Source of the DNA: Ephemerocybe angulata
Taxonomy: Eukaryota; Basidiomycota; Agaricomycetes; Agaricales; Psathyrellaceae
Length of the DNA stretch: 64,000 nucleotides
Assembly: GCA_013368325.1 (NCBI GenBank)
Contig: JAACJK010000229.1
Location: forward strand, 62,001-126,000
Direction of reading: 5' to 3'
In this document: in pieces, positions 54,334 to 64,000 of the stretch
How positions within the stretch are numbered: position 1 is the stretch's first letter
Layout of the letters: the number at the start of each line of letters is the position of its first letter
The notes under the pieces: generated by a model
Seen by the model: the letters and a program-made list of their open reading frames with translations, nothing else
What the model was told of the DNA's origin: nothing
Databases searched by the model: none
Position numbers and translations under genes: made by a program

Positions 54334-55828
54334 ACGAGTAACACTGGTCATGACTCTTGTCTGAGCCGCATTGAATACTTAAAGTTCCAGCGATGTTCTG
54401 AACTTGATTGGAGATGACACTCGTGGTCTACCGGTAGGGTCTATCCGATGGTTCAGCGACGTCCATCACCAACATCCGGTGTACTAGTTCCTTCGTCGAT
54501 GCTGACAAAGCATGAGGAGCCATGGCAAACACCGGCACAAGCGCCCAAGTCTGGACCACCAGTCCAACGCTCCTCACCAACTCCTCACGCTCAACCATAC
54601 ACACACGAAGTACCTCGAAATGATCCTCTGGCGACCATCTTACGTTCCATGTGTGCGTTTCTAAGTCTCCCTTTCGGCAGTGTTGGGCCGTAGTAGTTCG
54701 TAGCAAGGACTCAGGAGTAGCAGATAGGACCTTCCTCGACACTTGTATAGACTAGGCTTGATTCCATTCCATCATCATCGTTGCATTGCTCTACTCGTTG
54801 CTCTCAGACTTTCTCTGCGTGTCCTGCAGGTTCATCACTTCGGCCTGGTCCAGCGTCCAAGGGGCTCTCACCGTAGAATGCCGAGACATCGACTCCCAGA
54901 GTTGGTGAAGAAATCGGCCTCGCGCGTCAAAGGCCTCACACCTACACACCCCTACACCCCCTACATACTTACAGGTAACCCAATATACTTAACTGGATCT
55001 TGTTCATTGTGTCCGGTTGAGGTCTTCCCCCCTTACAGTAGGGGGTCATTGAACGCAGGTAAGTAGCATGGGTCTGCATGAATCATATCTGAAACCTTAC
55101 TCGTTTGCCATTCCACCCGAAGTCCCGAGGTTGCGTTCGACCGCCGTGGGCATCTGCCTGTACATGCTGTAAAGACCCTGTAGACTATGATTGACGAGAT
55201 ATTGTATATTTCGTTGTTGTGCCGCTTGTGCTCTGATGATGGCGGAAACAGCGGATGCCGCCAGATGCCGCCTGCTCGTGCACAGTGTAGATCAATTTGC
55301 CATCACTGCAGAGGCTCGCGTATGTACATAGCGCGCATCAACCGGAGATACCCACCGCCGCATGCTGCTCAGATTTGGGCTCAGTTAAGTACATGTGGGT
55401 ACCATGTACATCCCGGGACCCGTCCAGGTAGGTTCAGGTCGACGATGAGCATGAGTGAACGTACCTGTGCCAAATGTTTTGGATCACATACTGCCTTAGC
55501 TTGAGCACGAAGTGGGTGAGTACAGGTAACGTGAAGATATCTATGTATCCACAGAAGTGAGAGTTCCAATTTACAAATCACAAGCCCCCTGGCTGCCACC
55601 CCTGGATGACCCGACACATCACTGGCTAATCGATGTTCACGCCTGTTCGCGCGGTGGTATTTCTCCTTAGGGACGACGAGGCAACGAGCAGTTCATAAGC
55701 CTAATGGAGATCTAGAAATCAGACTCTTATACCAGCCATATTTCGACGCCAAACCCAAACCCCGCTTCAGCCCCAAGACCTCGTCCAAACCCCTATCATC
55801 CAACCGTGAACTAGTTCTCCTGATTCAA
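54334..55828. other. intergenic, duplicated upstream region
   Basis: No supported gene. The part from 55200 to 55828 is the upstream region of the next gene and is repeated at 36500-37100 (direct) and about 39100-39420 (inverted). Confidence 0.55.
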
Positions 55829-56482
55829 ATGAAGTTCACCGAGAGTATCCTTCTGGCACTCAGTGCTCTCGCCACCTGCTCAGTCGCATCCGCGCATACC
55901 GTGAGTCTTCGCAAGTCACTGTGCATTTAACTTTAATTGACTGACAATTTTACGTAGGACTATGACAATCTCGTGGAGCGTATGGAGTCGGTCGATGTGC
56001 CTTTCCAGCACTCCCTCCGCGCCTTCCTCGAGGAAGCCGCGTCCGTGCACCGTCGTGCTCTCTCATCCAGATCATTTACGGACGACGACGATCTTGAAGC
56101 GCGCGCCTTCCCCGTCACAGTAGCCTTTAAAAATGGCGAAATCAACCTCGAGGGCAACAAGGATGGATTTACCGGTAGATTGTTCGATCACCAGAACCTC
56201 CGTGCGGACATGAAGATTTCATCGGTGCTGGCGGATGCAGTGGGTCGGTCGGGGCGCAAACCGGAGGACGCGAATAAGTATGTGCTTGTGACTAGCGCAA
56301 AACCCAACATGAACTATCTTCGGACTCTTGATCATCGCTATCTTGACCAAACGATGGCAGGATGTCTGGGTTCGGTGACGAGGGTCACGTTCTGTTTAGG
56401 GCTGAGGGCTGACCCCAAAAAGTACTGTAAAGTCGATGTCATAACGCAGAAGGACGAGAAGGACGAGAAACTCCCCTGGTGA
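55829..56482 (+). CDS. small secreted protein, duplicated family
   Basis: Two exons (55829-55900, 55958-56482) give 198 residues. Exon 1 is a 24-codon signal peptide (MKFTESILLALSALATCSV) ending in a phase-0 intron. The mature protein starts DYDNLVERMESVDVPF, has an Arg-Arg-Ala processing-like region with acidic DDDD, and a compact domain with NKYVLVTSAKPNMNYLRTL and VTRVTFCLG, then a Lys/Asp-rich end. No known family is recognised. Two broken copies exist in the window (37115-37405 and 39021-39092), so this is the intact founder here. Confidence 0.7.
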
Positions 56483-57336
56483 TAGGAATAGGATTGGAGT
56501 AATACAAGAATAATGATATGATGACGAAAAGATGATAGGGAGGACAGAAAGGATACTGTACCAATATGCCTGCTGGCTGCTACACGACCAGAATTTGGGC
56601 TAGAAAAGGGAGGTGCTGACTGCTGACATGTCTTAGTGATCGAAATTGGTACAGTATTATGGGATCCTAACGGCGCTCTAACACTGCGGATTTTGAGGTG
56701 TGTACCGACATGGGACATGGTGTGGGCCCAGGGTGTGAATATTTACGATACAATGTGAGATGAGTTTGCCCTACTTTGTTTACGGGGCAAAGAGCTGGCA
56801 AACGGTGAATTTTCTCGGATAGTAGCAAGTTCCGTGACCCATGTTACTACCCCGATCAGAGGCTAAGCATAGAGAGTTACCGCACGAGGGTATGTTATCC
56901 TGCTTTGTCATATCGAGCTGGTATAGATACATTTGGACACATTGTATCATGCTAAGCTACGCAAATAGATATCAACCGACCCCCCAGCGAGAAAAGGGGA
57001 GCAGATACGTCCGGACATGCTCGATGAGCAATAGACCTGACCAACCGACTGGAGTTGCACTGGACGCTCCAAAAACGTGAGACCTACAGATAGTGCACAG
57101 GTACACGATAGAACGCACACCATACCTGTCCACCTGAGCTTGGGCGATCGAGGCTTTAGCAGTGGGCGCTTAAAACACAGGGGCGACGCGACAGACGCGC
57201 GTGCCCTGTGATGGTTATCAGCTGACCGGCGTCAAACACAGCCAACGCCACACTAGATCACAGCCCAGGCCCCACTTTCCTTTGCACGGCGCAACCACCG
57301 CAAGCTTCACGCCTCCATAGCGAGATCACCAGGATC
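56483..57336. other. intergenic
   Basis: No coding signal seen. Confidence 0.4.
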
Positions 57337-57914
57337 ATGTCCACAGCTACGACTCCCTCCAGAGCAAGGCGCAGGACCTCAGCAACGACGAGCGCACAAC
57401 CTTGTGTCGTCGACGCAGGCCCGAGGGACCCTGCCCTCAGTAACGACCACCCTGCAGGCGTGGATGCTGATGATTACAACCCTCCTCCAGGAGTACTTCG
57501 ACTCACGACAAGTACCCAGGGCGGAGGCACTGAGCTGGCACTCATACCCTTCCCAGAGACGTACGAAGTGAGCACATTCCTCCTCATCGATTGAGATAGC
57601 CCTAAGCCTTGCAATATCTAACACTTGGTTAGGATGCGCAAAGGGCTGCAGTTGACGTTCTGGCTCCCCACCTTCAAGGCGTATCACCAGAGAACGTAGA
57701 GCTAAGGGGTGTGATCCAGGATCGCGACGGAAGTTGGACCACGGCTGCTATTCGTCCGCGAGACTGGAACACTATTGTCCCCACCTGCAACGAAGTTATG
57801 GTGGTGAGCCACGGGATGCGTGACTCTCTACAAGATGGGTGTCAGATACATGCCACCCCGATGGGACCTTCTGGACCCGGCATGTGCCTTCTCCAGCAGG
57901 CTGGACTGGTATAG
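57337..57914 (+). CDS. small protein, unknown
   Basis: Two exons (57337-57567, 57633-57914) join in phase to 170 residues. The N-terminus is basic and Thr/Ser-rich (MSTATTPSRARRRTSATTSA); the rest is soluble-looking, with DDYNPPPGVLRLT, DAQRAAVDVLAPHLQG and GVIQDRDGSWTTAAIRPRDW. No signal peptide, membrane segment or known domain. Confidence 0.5.
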
Positions 57915-58479
57915 GCAGCCGCCGGAAGCGGTAGCCAGACCTGAGTTGAGTGCTTGTTAGTTGGATCTACGAAAGTGCACATCTTGACACTCCCATCACG
58001 GGGGATTGCCCATGGCGCTGTGGTGTCTCCCGGCCTTGTCGCCTGTTTCAGGCGTTTTACATCGTAGCGATCGGGGTTTGCCTCTCGTTCGATGAGGCTT
58101 AAAGCATCCTACATGATAAAAGTCAAAAATGAGCCCCAAGAAACATCTCTAAAACATATATGATAGCGGCTAAACTCCCCATGAGTTAGGATCTCTCACC
58201 TCATAGCAAGCAGGTCTGGTTATCGTTCCCCAATCTCTGGCTGAGGTCCAGGTCAAAAGCCCGCCTGTCATCGTCCCTGCGGTAACGAACAATCGCCCGT
58301 AAATAAAAGGCGTCTCATCTTCCTCAACCCCCGCATCGTTCTGCACTTGCTCAAACCTTTACAAAGTACATACGCGTTGTTTATCCTAATATTATAGCTT
58401 CAAGTGGTTTTGCAGTCCTTGACCTATGGTGTCTGATAAACGAAATCGATTCGTAATTAGGATAGATCTTCTGTAAATG
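57915..58479. other. intergenic
   Basis: Spacer between convergent gene ends; nothing recognised. Confidence 0.4.
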
Positions 58480-59346
58480 CTACTCTAGTGGTAGGAGGTT
58501 TGCAAGAACATGCAAGGCAACGAGAGCCCCAAGTAACGCCAGAATCATGTATATCATCCTCGTCGAGAATGGTGTGCGCAGAGTTGGAGTATTTCCCATG
58601 GGTGGGTTTGGATTGAGAGTTGAACTTGTTTGTTTGAGTGCCGTAATCCGTTCCGGTTCTGCATGACATTCTTGACTGTGTTCTTCCAGACTGACCTGTG
58701 GATCGATGACCGGTGTAGCTGAAGTCTCGGCGGCGCTCTTTCTTGCCGTCCCGTTTGGGTTTCCGATCCTAGCAATGCCACCGCCACCGTTCTTCATCCT
58801 AGCTTCCACTTGAGAATCTCCATGACGCTCCTCTTTGCCCAACACCTCCTCTCTGGTTTGGTCACTTAAGGCATGTTGTTCCCTAGTGTCCAGTTTGCTT
58901 CTGTCCGGTTCGTACTGGGTGGGAACAGGCTTCGCTATCCACGTGTTGACCGACGGCGAAAAGTGTGTCCAAAGCTCCTCAGGTACTCTGACCTCAATGC
59001 CACGACACTCGTCGAGTTCCGTCGTATATAGCCTAACGTTAAACGTGTCTGGAAAGTGGCCCAAGAAATAGACTTGTCGAAGCTGCTGTGTGAAGGTCTA
59101 AGTTGATGTGTGAGGGGTTAGCTACTCGTCGAGCCCTTGACACCACAAAGGGAGAATGTCGGACGAGAAGCGTACATGATACTCGGTCGTTGCCTTTGGG
59201 CGGCACATTATGACTTGATCTGATCCACCTTCGTATTGCAAGATAACCCGGATGAAGTTGCGCTTCTCTTCTGCGCTCGGTGCCCTCGGGCTGGGAGATT
59301 GAGTGGCTTCAACGTCGTACAGCCCATAGCTCGGGAGGGAGTTCAT
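58480..59346 (-). CDS. tail-anchored protein, unknown
   Basis: Two exons (59176-59346, 58480-59085) give 258 residues. The N-terminal half is folded-looking: NFIRVILQYEGGSDQVIMCR, QLRQVYFLGHFPDTFNVRL, EVRVPEELWTHFSPSV. A charged linker follows and the last 20 residues (MIYMILALLGALVALHVLAN) are a membrane anchor. I cannot name the family. The upstream gene end is uncertain; an in-frame TTG 84 bases upstream is not used as a start here. Confidence 0.55.
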
Positions 59347-59937
59347 ATTCGGTTTGCCTCTGTTGGTGGAGTCGTCGTGCTTATATGGAAAATTATGGTA
59401 CAAAGGGCAGTGGCGAGCATGCGAGGACAAAGTACCGGCGTCTACGTAGAATGCCGACTAGAATACCAAGGGTTCCTAAAGTAGGAAAGAGTCAGTTCCA
59501 GCTCAGGGGCGAGTTCACTACGCTACGGAGCCTTACAGGGGTACATCGATGATTTCACGGCTATCGCCGACGACAGGCAGTGACATAGAATTAGGCGCCC
59601 AAATGGGATGCCATGACGAAGGCATCATGGGCCGCGATGCGTTTGATCCCGAGAGTGCCGAGCTGCACACACCGAGGCCATGGTGCGGTCGAAGAAGTAC
59701 AGCTATTCTTCTCTTCGCCTTCTATGTCCGCGTAATATACGAGGTAGTCGGAGGAAGGGACCATGTCACTCAGCCTGAGCATCAGCAAAGCTGATTTCTC
59801 ACACCGTAGGCGCTAAAATGCCACTTTCATTGTGGCGCACGACCTACCCATGCGAGCAGAATAAGTCTATTTATGGCCGCTCTTAGAACTATATAAATTA
59901 CGCCCAAATATGCCTGAATGGTCAAGCTCTGCTCGCG

Positions 59938-61240
59938 ATGGTGCTTCTCTCTGTAGGTGTGGCGAGCATGTGCTACTTTTTACTCGTCATGGCTTTACCA
60001 TCGGCTCTGACGAGCACGAGTTACACGAGAAGGTGCTCCAAGATCTATGTTCACAAAGAATGGTGGGTCTACCAGTCATCGAACTTGCCATTCCATTGGT
60101 GCAAATCGCTGACGACCTGGTTCTTCCGGCAGGCGTGACCTGACAGTCAAGGATCGCTTGGCGTACATTAAAGCTGTAAAATGTTTGCAGGCCCTTCCAT
60201 CGAGCATCCCGACGATTGCCAGGTCAAGATACGAAGACTATCAGGCGACCCATATCGATCTAACAGAACGGATCCATTTGGTTGTCAGTAAAGTTTCGCA
60301 GGCTTGGACTGCGGCGAGCTGACAGGCACCCGTACAGGGCCATTTCTTTCCTTGGCACCGACATCAAATCAATCTGTATGGCAAGGCCTTGCGTAAAGAG
60401 TGTGGATACAAGGGTCCGATTGTGTGAGTTGGTCCGACAGTCCAAACAAAGCTACCTCAGTCTAACCCAGTCGCATCTTAGATTCTGGGATTGGACGCGC
60501 GATGGTGACAATGCGAAGCGTCCGTGCGTCTATATCCCGCTCTACTCAAGTCAAGATATTCTTGGCTCACAAATTTCATTTAAGATTGGCCCAATCACCC
60601 ATATTCGACGACGTGACAGGCTTCGGGGGAAACGGAGTTCCAGGCACGTACACGCTCCCGGACGATGTTTCCCAGACCCCCGAGCCATATCGCTATGTCG
60701 GTTGTGTCCAGACTGGACCTTTCCGCGACAGCGTCTACACCGTTCATCTGGGTCCAGGGAAGTTGAAGACTGACCATTGCATGGTTCGGGGTATAAGCGA
60801 GACTTGGAGACCTATACTAGGTATAGAAAACGTTCGAAAACAGTTAGCTTCCAAGACGTTTGAAGAGTTCAGACTAGTTATCGACGATATGACGGATGGG
60901 ATACATGGGATGGGACATGCTGCAGTCGGAGGGGAGATGACAAATATATACTCCGCGGGTGCTGGTGAGTCCTTACTCGACGTCGATACCGACTAATTCT
61001 GATATCCCCGAAGATCCCCTATTCTATCTCCACCACCAGAATCTCGATAGAATGTGGTGGCATTGGCAGCAGAAAGGGAAGGATCGCCTGAAAGAAATAT
61101 CAGGACCCTCCACGCAGAACGGGAATGAGACAGTTACCCTGGACTTCGAGATGGATTTCCCGGCGCTGGGACTGAATGTTACGGTCGGTGAAGTTATGGG
61201 CATATCGAAAGAGCCCAATTGCTACACATTCGATTACTAG
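59938..61240 (+). CDS. secreted tyrosinase-type copper oxidase
   Basis: Six exons (59938-60062, 60133-60283, 60338-60423, 60482-60523, 60585-60964, 61014-61240) join in phase to 336 residues. The N-terminus is hydrophobic (MVLLSVGVASMCYFLLVMAL). The copper A site includes LTERIHLV and GHFFPWHRHQINLYG; GPIVFWDWTRDGDNAK is the usual following motif. SPIFDDVTGFGGNG and VQTGPFRDS are family hallmarks. Copper B is made by GIHGMGHAAVGGEM and DPLFYLHHQNLDRMWWHWQ. All six histidines appear present, so oxidation of phenols to quinones is expected. The protein ends shortly after copper B, without the long C-terminal lid of classical tyrosinases, matching the short secreted fungal type. Confidence 0.88.
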
Positions 61241-61336
61241 CTGTGGCGCAGCTCATCAAATTCATGGAGTTGTTCTGCCACTCTGTTACTGCAAATAGGC
61301 TTTCTGACACTGAGCCTCGGCGCAAAAGCAAGTTGG

Positions 61337-61415
61337 TGTCACTGGCGATATATGATATATCACCAGTGACGAATATTGAAAGTTGAAACCTCAACTTTCA
61401 AGGAATGGTAGGCCG
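61337..61415. repeat. two adjacent hairpin-forming inverted repeats
   Basis: GTCACTGG(C)GATATAT meets ATATATC(-)ACCAGTGAC in the first, and TGAAAGTTGA meets TCAACTTTCA in the second. They lie between the tyrosinase stop and the tRNA. Confidence 0.7.
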
Positions 61416-61431
61416 GGCAAAAAGAGACGTA

Positions 61432-61503
61432 TACACTGAAGGGGAATCGAACCCCTGCCGCTTGCTTGGAAGGCAAGCATGATAACCACTTCACCATCAG
61501 TGT
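61432..61503 (-). tRNA. tRNA-Gly(UCC)
   Basis: A 72-nt cloverleaf without intron. The acceptor stem ACACTGA/TCAGTGT pairs at all seven positions, the anticodon stem is CTTGC/GCAAG with loop CTTCCAA (anticodon TCC, glycine, codon GGA), and the T arm is AGGGG/CCCCT around TTCGATT. Discriminator base is A. The D arm carries AGTGGTTA as usual for eukaryotic tRNA-Gly. Confidence 0.92.
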
Positions 61504-62643
61504 GATACCCTATGGTTACGACCTGGACAACCTGTCCGCTATGGTAACCTGATTCAACCCTATACTTCATGGGCTATACTTACGTTGGAGCCCGAGAAAA
61601 TATATCCTGGTTTATATGGGAGCCGGAATAGGACGAATCGCACTCTTCCAAAAAATCCGGCCGTGGTGATACGCAGGGGCTCTTTGCTGGCACTGGTCAG
61701 CGGCCCCACAACGAGCCTTTCACCTCATAGCCACATCCTCGAGATCTTTCACACGAAGGTCTGGTGCTGGCTCTAGTGAGCAGTACCGGGGAACAGGTTA
61801 TGAAGGTTGAAGCCCAGGCTCTGAGGGAGGGTGCTGCCATCAGGGCCAGAGCTCGGCATCTTCCGGAGCGTGACGTCACGCGTCGCAATGTCTTCTATAT
61901 AATGCGCGTCCTCGTCGAAAAAATCCCCGCCTTTCTTTCTTCCCCGCCTTCACGTTCCCTCTACTCCCCCCTCCCCGTGAACCTTTGTTCCCCCAGACTC
62001 CCAAGTACCTAGGCACTAGGTGCTCAAGTCGTGTTTGACAGGAGCCCTGCTCAACCACGATAACGTTTCTTCCCATCCCCCCCAATATGTTGCCCTCTCA
62101 AGGTTTCAACGCTCCCGAGCTCGAGCTTATTGTGCTCCTTATCGTGCTCTGCTCGCAGCCGACGTGTTCCAGATAAGTTACAGCGATAAAACTCCCTCAA
62201 ACGACACTAAATCAACTCAAAATTCCAGGTCAGTTTAAACTTTGTACGCCTGGATATCGTTCGATATAGTCGCGCTTTATGGCTCACTCAGGTACAGAAT
62301 ACAGAGGAATACAGGTATGTAGCCCTTGATCTCTCCGGGAACCAAATGAGCAACAAGCGCTCAAAGCTCGGGACCAATACCGTTCGGATATTCCTAGTGG
62401 GGAATCATCCGATCAGAGTTTGGCATGTTGTTTGTACTCGGTTCGGTTCCCGAGGTGCGTTCCCTGACAGCGCCTCTCATTGCTGTTTTCAAGCCATTTT
62501 TGTCCTCCACGCTCATACAGGATTCTATACCAAGGACGCTGGACGTACGAATTCACGAACTCTACGAATTGGACGAAATACCCGGAGGAACGCACACGAA
62601 AACAGAGGATAGAAGGAAGGATTGGATTTGACGACACGGCACG
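61504..62643. other. intergenic and 5' region of next gene
   Basis: No supported gene. The CT-rich stretch from 61915 to 62010 and later AATTCCAGGTCAG-like splice sites suggest a promoter and an intron-containing 5' leader of the gene that follows. Confidence 0.4.
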
Positions 62644-64000
62644 ATGTTCCATGAAGATTTCGACCGATCCACACACAACAGGTACGGTTTGCGTGTGTGC
62701 GTATCTGTTCATAACTAACGGATATCACACTTTTCCCAGCTTCTTCTCCAACTCTGCCCACGGGCACCAGCCCTCTCTCTCTTTCGCGCTCCCCCAACAC
62801 GGACAGAGGCACACCGGGCACGGACTCTCAGCACATCAACAGACGCAACAGCTACTTCGTGACCGCTTACCCCCCATCCAGACCCAACTACTCGGCGAGT
62901 TCAACCCCAATGCCGCTGCTGGACCGTCCCGGCATCGGCACCCGGCCGCTGCACACCCACCACCTGTCGCGAGTCCAACTGGTCGTTCGAGCACGACCAG
63001 TCCAGACTCCTACTTTGCGGACGTCGTCATTCGGAAGTACAACGAGCGAAAAGAGAGGGAGAAGTCGAGGTCTGCTCATCCAACAGGCGACCGTCCGAGC
63101 CTCGCGGAGCTAGCAGGGCTCGTCGACTATCATCCAAACTCTGCTGCACCAGGTCCCAGTCGCGTCCTGGTACCGCCAGCTGGGTTTGCGCCGGTGAAAA
63201 CGAACACGAGTAGCGCGCTTGGCGCTGTGGGTTCGAGCGGAGTCGGGGTGCTGAGTGACATAGGCGTTGACAAGGAGCGCGAGCGGAAGGACAAGGAGGA
63301 GAGGAGGCGAGAGAGGAGGGAGAAGAAGGAACGGAAGGAGAGGAAGGTGAAGGAGAGGGAGGGTGATGAAAAGGGGAAGGAGCGCGAGCGGAAGAAGAGT
63401 AAACGGAAGCACAGGGAGAAGAGCCGGGAGAAGGATATATCGAAGGGCGTGTCGAACGAGCCATCGCGGCCTCCAACACCCCCAACGAAACTTGCACATG
63501 GTTCGGGACCCCTGCACCCTGCATTGAACCCATCATCCCCACACGCCATGTTCGCTCCATCTCCCGGGTACCCGCTCGCGACCTCCACTCCTGTCGACGG
63601 GCTCGGTGCGCCCATTCCCGACTTTGACTCGCGAACGCCGACCCCCACGAGTGCCTTCCCCCATCCGAGACCGGGCTCGTACGCACCGGAGGCGACACGC
63701 ACGCCACTGCTGAGCAACCTGGCACCAGACCTCCCTCCCGCTCTCCCTACGGCAACGGCATCTGAGTTCACGTTCCTTCCCCCAGGCCAGATCACCGAGT
63801 CGCCGCAGGTCATTCCACAAGGTGAGCTTGCAGAGGAGCAACCGGTGAGACCACCGCTCGCTGCAAGGACGGGGTCGTTACCTGCGTACAGTGCTCTCGA
63901 CCCGTATGCGACCTTCGGGTCTCGCTCCACGGATGGTCCGGGGTACGGGGTTGGGCTCTCGGGTGTTCCACCTACCATCACGGAGAAGACCGAGAGTATG
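62644..64000 (+). CDS. long charged, Pro-rich protein, partial at right edge
   Basis: Exon 1 (62644-62681, MFHEDFDRSTHN) joins in phase to a large exon from 62740 that stays open to the window end. It encodes a Gln/His/Pro-rich stretch, PDSYFADVVIRKYNERKERE, LAELAGLVDYHPNSAA, then a Lys/Glu/Arg-rich region of about 60 residues that is likely a long single helix, followed by Pro/Ser/Thr-rich disordered sequence. No named domain is visible in the available part. Strong antisense open frames here are shadows of this composition. Start choice rests on splice phase and could be further upstream. Confidence 0.6.

Noticed and set aside
63027..63981. Minus-strand frames of 232 and 283 codons
   Set aside because: Ser/Leu/Pro-rich shadows of the Lys/Glu- and Pro-rich plus-strand coding exon, which is open to the edge and joins a phased first exon.

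Overview
The window reads as nuclear DNA of a filamentous basidiomycete, probably an Agaricomycete. Genes are split by many 45-75 bp GT/AG introns (often GTACGT or GTGAGT donors), there is a eukaryotic tRNA-Gly, and the protein families are fungal (KDZ transposase, fungal TET/JBP dioxygenase, Kre9-like GPI protein, DUF1996, Rds1-like ferritin fold, tyrosinase, Bet1/Sft1 SNARE). The species cannot be fixed from the sequence alone. All exon joins were read by eye from splice consensus and reading phase. No database search was run.

Layout. 1-2.25 kb: the gag and reverse-transcriptase part of a minus-strand DIRS/Ngaro-like retrotransposon cut by the window edge, abutting a broken copy of a Kre9-like gene (2.26-2.63 kb). 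3.1-7.3 kb: no recognisable gene. 7.3-22.8 kb: the main discovery, a mobile element of about 15.4 kb. It has 63-bp imperfect terminal inverted repeats, inverted sub-terminal arrays of a 45-bp repeat at both ends, and six genes: a chromodomain protein, a large acidic coiled-coil protein, a small unknown, a complete TET/JBP-type 2OG-Fe(II) dioxygenase, a Cys-cluster/coiled-coil protein and a 980-aa KDZ-like transposase with SWIM-type zinc motifs. 22.8-27.7 kb: gene-poor decayed repeats. 27.75-29.1 kb: the intact Kre9-like gene. 31.2-34.2 kb: a Crypton element encoding a tyrosine recombinase with a GCR1-like C-terminal domain. 36.5-44.9 kb: an accessory tract of small secreted proteins and their broken copies, including a secreted protein with two perfect C2H2 zinc fingers. 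45.2-51.8 kb: small membrane proteins, a DUF1996 protein and a Bet1/Sft1 SNARE. 52.2-64 kb: a Ser-rich ferritin-like secreted protein, a small secreted protein, two unknown genes, a tyrosinase, tRNA-Gly(UCC), and the start of a long charged, Pro-rich protein running off the right edge.

How the parts may work together. In the 15.4-kb element the transposase probably acts on the TIRs and on the inverted GAGCCTGCAGA motifs of the sub-terminal arrays. The chromodomain protein and the DNA-base dioxygenase would let the element read and change local chromatin or DNA methylation, which fits the published association of TET/JBP genes with KDZ transposons in fungi. The Crypton and the DIRS-like element lie outside it and are separate tyrosine-recombinase-type elements. 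Three secreted-protein genes share a 24-codon signal-peptide exon closed by a phase-0 intron, and partial copies of one of them are scattered in both orientations, suggesting segmental duplication.
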